Below the pieces are notes generated by a model. It worked only from the letters and a program-made list of their open reading frames with translations. It searched no databases and had not been told where the DNA came from. A stretch of 32,586 bases of DNA from CAYWGR01 sp964458015 (GTDB lineage: Bacteria; Planctomycetota; Planctomycetia; Pirellulales; Thermoguttaceae): contig CAYWGR010000047.1 of assembly GCA_964458015.1 (NCBI GenBank), forward strand, positions 1 through 32,586, written 5' to 3'. Below, in pieces: positions 8,388 to 16,104 of the stretch; position 1 is the stretch's first letter, and every line of letters starts with the position of its first letter. The position numbers were made by a program, and so were the translations under genes.

Positions 8388-8885
8388 ATGTCCAACGACA
8401 CATTTGAACCAAAAATCGTAGGCTTCTTGTGCAACTGGTGTTCTTACCGGGCGGCCGACTTGGCCGGCTCGGCCCGCATCAAGTATCCGCCGAACGTGCG
8501 CATCATCCGCGTCATGTGCAGCGGGCGAGTCGATCCGACTTTCGTCTTCAAGGCCCTGGCCCAAGGCGCCGACGGAGTGATGGTCGCGGGCTGTCATCCG
8601 GGCGAATGCCACTACATCGAACAGAACTACAAAACCATTCGCCGGTTCGAGATGATGCAACACACGTTGCGGGCGTTAGGCGTTGAGGACGACCGCGTCC
8701 AGTTGGTCTGGGCCTCGGCAGCCGAAGGCCAACGTCTTTCTGAAGCGATCCACAAGTTGGTTGCTGACGTGAAGCGGCTTGGCCCGCTCCATTGGCCCGC
8801 CAACTGGCAAGAGAACGGCGAGCGAGAAAAGGCCTTGGCGGAAATCGTTAAAGAACACGAAGAGGCGATGGAGGTGCCGGAATGA
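8388..8885 (+). CDS. mvhD: F420-non-reducing hydrogenase iron-sulfur subunit D (MvhD-like)
   Basis: 165 residues, typical for MvhD. The N-terminal FLCNWCSYRAADLAG (C15, C18) and the later VMCSGRVDP and AGCHPGECHY stretches are the cysteine-containing family signatures that hold its [2Fe-2S] cluster. MvhD links the hydrogenase to HdrA. The ATG at 8388 is chosen because the family starts here; a longer in-frame reading from 8301 merely translates the 7-base repeat upstream. The stop overlaps the start of mvhG by four bases (ATGA at 8882-8885), which suggests translational coupling. No ribosome binding site is evident, since the heptad array fills the leader. Confidence 0.92.
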   Translation: MSNDTFEPKIVGFLCNWCSYRAADLAGSARIKYPPNVRIIRVMCSGRVDPTFVFKALAQGADGVMVAGCHPGECHYIEQNYKTIRRFEMMQHTLRALGVEDDRVQLVWASAAEGQRLSEAIHKLVADVKRLGPLHWPANWQENGEREKALAEIVKEHEEAMEVPE

Positions 8886-9865
8886 GCAACGGACAAAAAG
8901 GTAAGCTTGCGATTTATTGGGCCGCCTCGTGCGGTGGATGCGAAATCTCGATCCTGGCCATCGACGAGAAAATCTTGGACGTGGCCAACGCTTTCGACAT
9001 CGTCATGTGGCCTTGTGCGGCCGACGGCAAGGTGCGCGATGTTGAAAAAATGGCCGACCAGTCGATCGACGTTTGCCTTTTCAACGGCGGCATTCGCACA
9101 AGCGAGCAGGAATACATGGCCCAACTGATGCGGCGCAAATCGAAGGTTTTGATCGCCTTCGGTTCCTGCGCCAGCGAGGGCTGCATCCCTGGGCTCGGCA
9201 ATATGAATACCCGCAAGGAAATATTCGACACGGTCTACAAGGAAGGCTCCTCGACCGTACCGGTCAATCCGCAGGATATTCGGCCGCAACAGGAAACGAA
9301 AGTGCCGGAAGGCACGCTGCATCTGCCGGTGTTCTACGACACGCTAAAGACGCTCAGCCAGACGGTCGAAGTGGATTATTATCTGCCCGGCTGCCCGCCG
9401 GAAGCCGAAAACATTTGGAAGGCCATCACGGCTATCCTGGAAGGAAAATTGCCGCCCAAAGGCTCGGTCATCGGCGTCAACACGACCGTTTGCGACGAAT
9501 GCAAGCGAAAGCGGACCGAGAAAAAAATTAAGAAGTTTTATCGCACGTGGGAAATTATCCCCGACGAAGAAACCTGTTTGCTGGAACAAGGACTTTTGTG
9601 CTGCGGCCCCGCCACCCGAGCAGGCTGCGGCGCGCTGTGTCCGCAGGTCAACTCGCCTTGCATCGGCTGCCACGGGGCGAACGACGGCGTGGCCGACTAC
9701 GGCGCTCGTTTGCTCAGCGGCATTGCCTCGGTGATCGACTCGCACGATCCTGAGGAAGTCGATAAGATTATCGAGGAAGGCATTCCCGACCCGGTGGGTT
9801 CGTTCTACCGGTTCAGCTTGGCATCCAGCTTGTTGCGGCGGAAAAGTAAAGCGGTCAGTGGCTAG
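8882..9865 (+). CDS. mvhG: F420-non-reducing hydrogenase small subunit (MvhG-like)
   Basis: 327 residues. The N-terminal YWAASCGGCEISIL (C17, C20) and the later GSCASEGCIPGLGN and LPGCPPEAE supply the four ligands of the proximal [4Fe-4S] cluster of [NiFe]-hydrogenase small subunits. A Cys-rich C-terminal part (CDECKRKRTEK, LLCCGPATRAGCGALCP, PCIGCHGANDG) would bind the medial and distal clusters. There is no twin-arginine signal or membrane helix, so the enzyme is cytoplasmic, as expected for group 3. The stop TAG at 9863-9865 lies inside a 7-base repeat array (9854-9881), which therefore encodes the last residues; the original C-terminus may have been changed by that repeat. Confidence 0.93.
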   Translation: MSNGQKGKLAIYWAASCGGCEISILAIDEKILDVANAFDIVMWPCAADGKVRDVEKMADQSIDVCLFNGGIRTSEQEYMAQLMRRKSKVLIAFGSCASEGCIPGLGNMNTRKEIFDTVYKEGSSTVPVNPQDIRPQQETKVPEGTLHLPVFYDTLKTLSQTVEVDYYLPGCPPEAENIWKAITAILEGKLPPKGSVIGVNTTVCDECKRKRTEKKIKKFYRTWEIIPDEETCLLEQGLLCCGPATRAGCGALCPQVNSPCIGCHGANDGVADYGARLLSGIASVIDSHDPEEVDKIIEEGIPDPVGSFYRFSLASSLLRRKSKAVSG

Positions 9866-9881
9866 TGGCTAGTGGCCAAGA
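9854..9881. repeat. 7-base repeat array overlapping the end of mvhG
   Basis: GTCAGTG, GCTAGTG, GCTAGTG and GCCAAGA lie in register from 9854 to 9881. The TAG in the first GCTAGTG is the stop codon of mvhG. A single arm is present, with no opposed arm before mvhA. Confidence 0.6.
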
Positions 9882-9945
9882 CATGAGAATCAATAAACAG
9901 CGAAAAGTTTAGCGGCCGCCGGCACGACGGCCTGGAGTTTCCACG

Positions 9946-11412
9946 ATGAAACGCATATCCATCGACCCCATCACGCGGCTTGAAGGTCACGGCAAGATCG
10001 ACATCTTCTTAGACGAACAAGGCGATGTGGCCAACGCCTATCTGCAAATCCCCGAGCTTCGGGGTTTTGAACAGTTTTGCGTGGGCAGGCCTGCCGAGGA
10101 CATGCCGAACCTGACCGCACGCATTTGCGGCGTTTGTCCCGAGGCGCATCATCTTGCTGCCACGAAAGCGCTCGATGCGTTGTTCCACGTGGATCCGCCG
10201 CCGACCGCCAAGAAACTTCGTGAACTTTTCTATAGCATTTTTTTTGCGACCGATCACACAACGCACTTTTATGCGTTAGGCGGGCCGGATTTCGTCGTCG
10301 GTCCAACCGCTCCGCCGGCCCAACGCAATATCTTGGGTGTTGTGGCGAAGGTTGGCATGGATGTGGCCAAGCAAGTGCTAAAAATGCGGCACGACGGCCA
10401 CGCCTTGATCCAGATGATGGGCGGCCGCCGTGTTCATCCCAACTGGGGCCTGCCTGGCGGCGTAAGTCGCGGCATCAATGAAGAACAACGCAAGGAAATC
10501 GAAGCCCGAGGGCGCGAGGCGGTTGAATTCGCCCAGTTCTCGCTCAAAATTTTCGACGACGTGGTTTTGGCCAATTCCGACTACGTGAAACTCATCACCG
10601 GCGATGTCTATGTTCACAAGACATACAACATGGGCATGGTCGATGCGAACAACTGCTCGAATTTTTACGACGGCAAGATCCGCGTCACGAGCCCCAGCGG
10701 CAAGGAACACGCCAAATACGATTGCTCGCAATATCGCGAATACGTGGCCGAGCGCGTCGAGCCTTGGTCGTACCTGAAATTCCCCTATCTGAAAAAGATC
10801 GGCTGGAAGGGCATGGTCGATGGCGAGGACTCGGGTGTTTACAAAGCCACGCCGCTCTCGCGCTGCAACGCAGCCGATGCCATGGCCACGCCTTTGGCCA
10901 ACGCCGAGTATAAGCGGATGTATGAAACGCTGGGCGGCAAGCCGATCAACCACACGTTGGCCACGCACTGGGCGCGGCTGGTCGAGTTGCTCTATGCCGC
11001 CGAACGCTGGGTGGAATTAGCCACCGATCCGCAAATCACCGGCAAGGAATATCGCGTTTTGCCCACGCAAACGCCGACCGACGGCGTCGGTTGCGTCGAG
11101 GCCCCGCGCGGCACGCTGACGCACCACTATACGACCGACGAACGCGGCATTCTGACGAAAGTCAACCTGATCGTGGGCACAACCAACAACAATGCCCCCA
11201 TCTGCATGTCGGTCAAAAAAGCCGCCCAGGGCCTGATCCAAAAGGGCAAGGTGAGCGAGGGGCTTTTGAACATGGTCGAAATGGCTTTCCGGGCCTATGA
11301 CCCCTGTTTCGGATGCGCCACCCACAGCCTACCAGGCCAGATGCCCTTGGAAGTGACCGTCCGCGGCCCGGAGGGTGAAGTGATCGACCGCCTGGCCCAA
11401 TTTGTGGAATAA
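9946..11412 (+). CDS. mvhA: [NiFe]-hydrogenase large subunit, group 3c type (MvhA-like)
   Basis: 488 residues. Both nickel-binding cysteine pairs are intact: RICGVCPEAH (C61, C64, H68) near the N-terminus and DPCFGCATH (C454, C457, H460) near the C-terminus. The N-terminal ISIDPITRLEGHGKI is the family's L0 signature. These residues bind the Ni-Fe centre that splits or forms H2. The ATHSLPGQMPLEV ending resembles MvhA-type group 3c enzymes. 28 residues follow H460; whether they are removed on maturation cannot be seen. No hyp maturation genes lie in the window, so these must be elsewhere if the enzyme is active. It closes the hdrCBA-mvhDGA run. Confidence 0.94.
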   Translation: MKRISIDPITRLEGHGKIDIFLDEQGDVANAYLQIPELRGFEQFCVGRPAEDMPNLTARICGVCPEAHHLAATKALDALFHVDPPPTAKKLRELFYSIFFATDHTTHFYALGGPDFVVGPTAPPAQRNILGVVAKVGMDVAKQVLKMRHDGHALIQMMGGRRVHPNWGLPGGVSRGINEEQRKEIEARGREAVEFAQFSLKIFDDVVLANSDYVKLITGDVYVHKTYNMGMVDANNCSNFYDGKIRVTSPSGKEHAKYDCSQYREYVAERVEPWSYLKFPYLKKIGWKGMVDGEDSGVYKATPLSRCNAADAMATPLANAEYKRMYETLGGKPINHTLATHWARLVELLYAAERWVELATDPQITGKEYRVLPTQTPTDGVGCVEAPRGTLTHHYTTDERGILTKVNLIVGTTNNNAPICMSVKKAAQGLIQKGKVSEGLLNMVEMAFRAYDPCFGCATHSLPGQMPLEVTVRGPEGEVIDRLAQFVE

Positions 11413-11419
11413 TCGCAAC

Positions 11420-11448
11420 TTGCACGAATAGGCAATTTGCGGTACTAT
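11420..11448 (+). promoter_or_regulatory. Candidate sigma-70 type promoter for rmlBA
   Basis: TTGCAC (11420-11425) and TACTAT (11443-11448) are separated by exactly 17 bases, 78 bases before the rmlB start. The -35 match is weak (three of six) and the -10 fair. There is no clear terminator after mvhA, so rmlBA could also be read through from the hydrogenase operon. Confidence 0.35.
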
Positions 11449-11526
11449 GGCGTCCGTTACGGTGTTTCCAGCTAAAGCAGTTATTTTGCGCAACGGGTTG
11501 GATGCGCACCAACGAATGGGAAACGG

Positions 11527-12600
11527 ATGCCCATGAATACTATTCTTGTCACCGGCGGGGCCGGTTTCATCGGAGGCTGCTTCGTTCGACAATGTGTTGC
11601 CGAGCAATCGGCACGGATTGTCAATCTGGACAAACTGACGTATGCCGGCAACCTCGATTCCTTGGTTTCAGTCGAAAACGATCCTCTTTATGCGTTTGTC
11701 CACGGCGATATTGTCGATCGGGAAGCCGTCGATGGTGTTTTTGCCGCGTATGAACCATCGGCCGTGGTGCATTTCGCCGCGGAGTCGCATGTAGACCGTT
11801 CGATTGAAGCTCCCGATCAATTCGTCCGAACGAACGTACTCGGAACGTTTCAAATGTTGGATTCGGCCCAGCGGTACGTGCAAAAACTGTCGGACGACCA
11901 ACGCAAGGCGTTCCGTTTTCTGCACGTCTCGACCGACGAAGTATTCGGTTCGCTGGGCGCCTCGGGACGATTCACCGAATCGACTCCCTATGATCCTCGC
12001 TCGCCCTACTCCGCGTCGAAGGCTTCCTCTGATCATTTTGCCCGGGCATATCATCACACGTTCGGCCTGCCTGTTCTCGTGACCAATTGCTCGAACAATT
12101 ACGGGCCGTTCCAATTCCCCGAAAAATTGATCCCGCTGATGATCCTGAATGCTCTGGAGGGCAAGCCGCTGCCCGTCTACGGCGACGGCGGCAATGTGCG
12201 CGATTGGCTGTTCGTCGAGGACCACTGCCGAGCATTGCGACAAGTGCTCGCGGCAGGCCGGCCCGGCGAAACGTACAATATCGGCGGCAACTGCGAGCAA
12301 AAAAATATCGATGTCGTGCAAACGATTTGCCGGATCGTGGATGAACTGCGGCCTGGATTGCCCCATGCGCCATGCTCCTCGTTGATCACCTATGTTCAAG
12401 ATCGTCCCGGCCACGATCGCCGTTATGCCATCGACGCCGGAAAAATTCAGCGTGAGTTAGGATGGAAGCCTCTGCACGATTTTGATTCCGGCATGAAAAA
12501 AACCGTGCAATGGTATTTGGATCATCCAGAATGGATTAGTCGCATTGCCGGCGGCATTTACCAACGCGAGCGGCTTGGCTTGCTGAACAAAACGAAATAA
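11527..12600 (+). CDS. rmlB: dTDP-glucose 4,6-dehydratase
   Basis: 357 residues of the extended short-chain dehydrogenase family. NAD is bound at TGGAGFIGG (about 8-16). The active site shows STDEVFGS with the catalytic Asp-Glu pair and YSASKASSD with the Tyr-x3-Lys pair; CSNNYGPFQFPEKLIPLMI is the typical RmlB substrate loop. It converts dTDP-glucose to dTDP-4-keto-6-deoxyglucose, the second step towards dTDP-rhamnose and other deoxysugars of surface polysaccharides. A second ATG two codons in (11533) could be the true start. It is followed after three bases by rmlA, so the two are surely cotranscribed. rmlC and rmlD are not in the window. Confidence 0.95.
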   Translation: MPMNTILVTGGAGFIGGCFVRQCVAEQSARIVNLDKLTYAGNLDSLVSVENDPLYAFVHGDIVDREAVDGVFAAYEPSAVVHFAAESHVDRSIEAPDQFVRTNVLGTFQMLDSAQRYVQKLSDDQRKAFRFLHVSTDEVFGSLGASGRFTESTPYDPRSPYSASKASSDHFARAYHHTFGLPVLVTNCSNNYGPFQFPEKLIPLMILNALEGKPLPVYGDGGNVRDWLFVEDHCRALRQVLAAGRPGETYNIGGNCEQKNIDVVQTICRIVDELRPGLPHAPCSSLITYVQDRPGHDRRYAIDAGKIQRELGWKPLHDFDSGMKKTVQWYLDHPEWISRIAGGIYQRERLGLLNKTK

Positions 12601-12603
12601 ATC

Positions 12604-13479
12604 ATGGCACAAAGCATTCAAAAAGGGATTATTCTGGCAGGCGGATCGGGAACGCGGCTTTATCCCATCACGCAAGCCATTAGCAAGCAATTGCTGCCGG
12701 TCTACGACAAGCCGATGATCTATTACCCGCTGTCAGTGCTGATGCTGGCGGGCATCCGTGATGTTTTACTGATCTCGACGCCGCAAGACATCGCCGGATA
12801 CCAACGATTGTTGACCGACGGCCATCGGCTGGGCATTTCAATCACGTACGCCATTCAGCCCGAGCCGAAGGGCCTTGCCCAGGCGTTTCTCATCGGGCGC
12901 GAATTCATCGGCAATGACGGAGTCGCCTTGATTCTCGGCGACAACATTTTCTATGGCCAAGGGCTGCAAGCCTATCTGGATCGTGCTGTATTGCGAATGC
13001 AAGGCGCGACGAATTTCGCCTATCGCGTGCGTGATCCCCAACGATACGGCGTCATCGAAATGGATAACGACGACCACCCGTTGTCGATCGAGGAGAAGCC
13101 GCAATCGCCAAAATCGAACTATGCCGTGACCGGACTCTATTTCTACGACAACCAAGTGATCGATATCGCCGCGCGGCAAAAGCCCTCCGCGCGGGGTGAA
13201 TTGGAAATCACCGATGTCAACCGCACTTATCTGGAGCGGGGAGAACTGTATGTCGAGCGTCTCGGGCGCGGTTTCGCTTGGCTTGACACAGGCACGGAAA
13301 CGTCGTTGCTCCAAGCGGCGGATTATGTCCGAACGATTGAAGAACGCCAAGGCTTAAAGATCGCTTGCGTAGAGGAAGTGGCCTTCTACAAAAATTTCAT
13401 CACTGCCGAACAGCTCGAAAAACTTGCCGACGGTTTCAACAACGAGTACGGGCGTTATTTAAGGAATTTGCTGGTCTAG
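12604..13479 (+). CDS. rmlA: Glucose-1-phosphate thymidylyltransferase
   Basis: 291 residues, the standard length. GGSGTRLYPIT (about 12-22) is the nucleotide-binding signature and KQLLPVYDKPMIYYPLS follows as expected; IEEKPQSPKSNYAVTGLYFYD and GFAWLDTGT are the sugar-phosphate site. It makes dTDP-glucose from dTTP and glucose-1-phosphate, feeding the adjacent RmlB. The start lies three bases after the rmlB stop. A strong terminator begins 21 bases after its stop. Confidence 0.96.
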   Translation: MAQSIQKGIILAGGSGTRLYPITQAISKQLLPVYDKPMIYYPLSVLMLAGIRDVLLISTPQDIAGYQRLLTDGHRLGISITYAIQPEPKGLAQAFLIGREFIGNDGVALILGDNIFYGQGLQAYLDRAVLRMQGATNFAYRVRDPQRYGVIEMDNDDHPLSIEEKPQSPKSNYAVTGLYFYDNQVIDIAARQKPSARGELEITDVNRTYLERGELYVERLGRGFAWLDTGTETSLLQAADYVRTIEERQGLKIACVEEVAFYKNFITAEQLEKLADGFNNEYGRYLRNLLV

Positions 13480-13500
13480 CGCCAGAGCCAAAACAACAAC

Positions 13501-13540
13501 CGCCATGCACGCATGGAAAGCGTGCATGGCGATTTTTTTT
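13501..13540 (+). terminator. Rho-independent terminator of rmlBA
   Basis: A perfect 12-base stem, CGCCATGCACGC (13501-13512) and GCGTGCATGGCG (13520-13531), with a 7-base loop, is followed by A and eight T (13532-13540). On the opposite strand the stem is followed by GTTGTTGTTTTGG, so it may also stop the convergent porin transcript. Confidence 0.93.
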
Positions 13541-13559
13541 GCGGTGTTTTCGCAATTCG

Positions 13560-14909
13560 TTAGAACGTAACAATCAAGTCGGTGGCAAGGGTAAATTGCT
13601 CACGCTTGGTATGATTGCCGTAAGGCAATTCGCCGTCGGCGTTCTGCCGGCCGTCGTACCAGTCCCAGCGAGCTTCGGGACGGAGCGTGATATTGGCATT
13701 CGGACGCCAATTGAGACCCAAGCTCAGGTCGTTGTAAGCACCAGCACAACCGGGCTTGCCATTCCAACCGCGATCGGTCAGCAGAATGTTGCCGATGCCG
13801 GCCACGCGCGAGCCGTCATTGTCGCGGACCCATTCATAACGCAAACCTGCCGACCATTTGTCGCTCAGTTTGTAGGTAAACATTTGCTCGGTGCCGTACC
13901 ACGAGGCATCTTGACCTGGGTTGACTACGGAACCGTGGGATTCGACGCCAACAGTGTATTGCGAGCCGTAGGAGAACCGCTCGGTCAATTGATAGGTGTA
14001 AACCGTGATGACGCTTGAACGATCATGAACGCCCATGAACCCCGCCTGGGGACCGGCGTCTACCATGATCGACAGATTCGAACGTTTGTCATCGGATGCC
14101 CTTTTTACGCCGCCGAGGAAGTTATACGTGTGAGTCTCGTCTTCAAAGGTCATCCAGCCTTCGTTGAACCCCGCGACGGCCGTCCAACGATCGTTCAACT
14201 TATAGTCGGCCTGAAGACCGGTAACCAAGACCGGATCAAAGTAGGGACAAGCCAACAAAGCATGGGAGTAGAAGAAATTCATCGGGGCCGGAATGACTTC
14301 CAAACTGGTGAAGGTGGCAAAATGGCCCATTTTCACCGTAAGATCGTTCACGGCCACTTCGCCGTAAAACTGGGGCAACACCCAGCCGTAGAAGTCGTTG
14401 GAGCTATTGATGCGATTTTCCAAACCCGTGCATTGTCCAAAACGCCAGTCGGTGCCGTACATGATATCAACACGACCGCCAAGATCCCAACCATAGCCGT
14501 CGGTCTTGGTGGGACGCACCATATACAACCACGCCTGATTCATTTGATATTCGCCGGAACGGTCGTTGCAACCGTTGGGGCCGTTGAACCGATCGTTCGG
14601 ATTGAGCGCGTTGTAGGCAATACCTTGCTGGACCCAGCCGCCCATGCCGATTCCTAGACGCTGAAGGCTGCCTGGTTGCGGCATCTTCCAAGGTTGAGCC
14701 GGCGTTTCCGAAGCGACCATTTCCGATTCCGCGGGGCCGGCGCTTTGCTGCTCGGCGTCCGAGGGAGACTTACTCGGCTCCATTTCTTCAAGAACATAGG
14801 CAGAAGTGGGAACGATGTTATCCGGCAAGGGAGCATCTTCCGCGCGGAGGGCGCCCGACATCGAGGCGGCCAACATGGAAATTCCTATCGTCCAACCAAT
14901 ACGCTTCAT
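13560..14909 (-). CDS. Outer-membrane beta-barrel porin, OmpL/BBP2-like
   Basis: 449 residues. The N-terminus MKRIGWTIGISMLAASMSGALRAED is a standard signal peptide, cleaved probably after ALRA. The mature part opens with an acidic, low-complexity stretch and continues as alternating amphipathic strands with many aromatic residues and Gly/Asn turns. The last residue is Phe (DLIVTF), the usual outer-membrane barrel end signal. Passages such as LGIGMGGWVQQGIAYN, GRVDIMYGTDW and PEARWDWYDG are typical of the putative porin family abundant in planctomycetes. The ATG at 14909 is preferred over one at 14948 because only the former leaves the signal peptide at the very start. It is a single-gene unit, convergent with rmlA. 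The solute is unknown. Confidence 0.8.
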   Translation of the reverse strand: MKRIGWTIGISMLAASMSGALRAEDAPLPDNIVPTSAYVLEEMEPSKSPSDAEQQSAGPAESEMVASETPAQPWKMPQPGSLQRLGIGMGGWVQQGIAYNALNPNDRFNGPNGCNDRSGEYQMNQAWLYMVRPTKTDGYGWDLGGRVDIMYGTDWRFGQCTGLENRINSSNDFYGWVLPQFYGEVAVNDLTVKMGHFATFTSLEVIPAPMNFFYSHALLACPYFDPVLVTGLQADYKLNDRWTAVAGFNEGWMTFEDETHTYNFLGGVKRASDDKRSNLSIMVDAGPQAGFMGVHDRSSVITVYTYQLTERFSYGSQYTVGVESHGSVVNPGQDASWYGTEQMFTYKLSDKWSAGLRYEWVRDNDGSRVAGIGNILLTDRGWNGKPGCAGAYNDLSLGLNWRPNANITLRPEARWDWYDGRQNADGELPYGNHTKREQFTLATDLIVTF

Positions 14910-15172
14910 GGCGTTTTTCCCTTTGATAGCAAAGTGTGGGCGTTGCAAGATGGCCCCTTGGAGCTATCGGAAAAATACGCATTATCATTTGATCCGGCCA
15001 AACCGAGGAATCAGAAAAGTGAAGATATTCGGGCAGTTCCGTTCGCGTAGCGACAGTTAGGTAAACTATGCGGGCTGCCGAGCGGTGAAAGTGTCGCTCC
15101 GATGATATTTTTGCCACCTGTCGCCGCAAAAAAACCACAGCCCTCCGCAATTATCCTGAATATCCGCAAAAC
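14910..15172 (-). other. Upstream region of the porin gene
   Basis: 263 bases between the fmdB-like stop and the porin start, both on the minus strand. It must hold the porin promoter and the end of the chaperone transcript. On the minus strand GATAAT (within AATGATAATGCG) is a fair -10 element, but no matching -35 was found. No terminator-grade hairpin is evident. I make no firmer call. Confidence 0.4.
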
Positions 15173-15463
15173 TCAGGCTTTTTTGTCCGCCTTCTTAGGT
15201 TTTTCCGCTGTTTTGGCGGTGTCGGCACTGCTGGAAGTCGCGTGGCTCTTATCGGCGGCCGCGGCTTTTTTGTAAGATTCGTTGCGATAGTCGGTTTTGT
15301 AGAAGCCCGATCCCTTGAAGATGATCGCGGCTCCCGGCCCGATCAGGCGGCGGAGTTTTTGCTTCCCACATTGGGGACATTTTCGTTTTGCATCTTCCTT
15401 GATGGATTGAAACAGCTCGAAGGAATGGTCGCAGGCATCGCACACGTAATCATAGGTCGGCAT
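15173..15463 (-). CDS. FmdB-type zinc ribbon protein
   Basis: 96 residues. The N-terminal half is a zinc ribbon of the FmdB/CxxC_CxxC_SSSS family: MPTYDYVCDACDHSFE with C8 and C11, then CPQCGKQKLRRLIGPG with the second Cys pair, then FKGSGFYKTDY. The C-terminal third is Lys/Ala-rich and probably disordered. The family was first named as a regulator of formamidase and amidase genes, but its general role is unresolved. It starts seven bases after the grpE stop, so it is part of the same transcript and may be connected to stress or protein quality. The ATG at 15463 is chosen because MPTYDYxC is the family's fixed start. Confidence 0.85.
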   Translation of the reverse strand: MPTYDYVCDACDHSFELFQSIKEDAKRKCPQCGKQKLRRLIGPGAAIIFKGSGFYKTDYRNESYKKAAAADKSHATSSSADTAKTAEKPKKADKKA

Positions 15464-15470
15464 GGTTGAC

Positions 15471-16043
15471 TCACTTGGCAATAGACACGATGACTTGGCT
15501 TGGCCGCACCACGCGGTCGTGCAGTTGATATCCGTTTTGCGTTACCATGAGCACCGTATTGGCGGGATACTCGTCTGAAGGTTGCTGCATGACGGCATGG
15601 TGAACATTCGGATCGAAGGGCATGTGCAATGCTTCGATCGGTTTGCAGTTATGGCGGTTCAAAACGTCGCGCATTTGCTGATCGACCATTTTGAAGCCAT
15701 CCAACAGCGCGGCGGCGTCGGCGTTTTTATCGGCCGCCTGAATCGCGCGTTCGACGTTGTCTAATACAGGCAACAAATCCCGGAGCAACCCCATGTTCGA
15801 GTAACGGGCCAAGTCCTCGCGTTCGCGGGTCGCCCGTTTGCGGAAGTTGTCGAGCTCGGCATGACATCGCAACTCGCGATCCTTGGCGGCCGCCAATTCC
15901 GCTTGAAGCTTGGCCAATGGATTTTCGGCCGCCTGCGGTTGTGCGACGCCGGCCGGCGTTGGTTCCGCCGTAGACGCATTCTCGGCTTGCTGATGTTCGG
16001 CATCGGATGCCGGTTCGTGGGGGTGATGCTTGTGTTTGGTCAT
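15471..16043 (-). CDS. grpE: GrpE nucleotide exchange factor of DnaK
   Basis: 190 residues. A disordered His/Glu/Ala-rich N-terminus is followed by a long coiled coil (about residues 50-90, LQAELAAAKDRELRCHAELDN) and FRKRATREREDLARY, a GrpE hallmark. LLPVLDNVERAI and the final HDRVVRPSQVIVS complete the family pattern. GrpE releases ADP from DnaK, yet dnaK is not in this window. The ATG at 16043 is supported by GGAGGT (16051-16056), one of the clearest ribosome binding sites here. It is downstream of dnaJ by 61 bases and immediately upstream of the zinc-ribbon gene. Confidence 0.95.
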   Translation of the reverse strand: MTKHKHHPHEPASDAEHQQAENASTAEPTPAGVAQPQAAENPLAKLQAELAAAKDRELRCHAELDNFRKRATREREDLARYSNMGLLRDLLPVLDNVERAIQAADKNADAAALLDGFKMVDQQMRDVLNRHNCKPIEALHMPFDPNVHHAVMQQPSDEYPANTVLMVTQNGYQLHDRVVRPSQVIVSIAK

Positions 16044-16050
16044 GGGAGAG

Positions 16051-16056
16051 ACCTCC
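16051..16056 (-). promoter_or_regulatory. Ribosome binding site deciding the grpE start
   Basis: On the minus strand GGAGGT stands seven bases before the ATG at 16043. This excludes an in-frame ATG at 16079 as the likely start. Confidence 0.75.
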
Positions 16057-16104
16057 AATCTGATTCGGCTAGGAAGCAATCATCCATTGCCATACTGGTC
16101 GATT

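Noticed and set aside
4618..11412. The Hdr-Mvh block as archaeal contamination or a recent transfer
   Set aside because: Base composition and codon use look like the neighbouring genes, and the same 7-base repeat type occurs inside the block and in the chaperone region, tying both to one genome.
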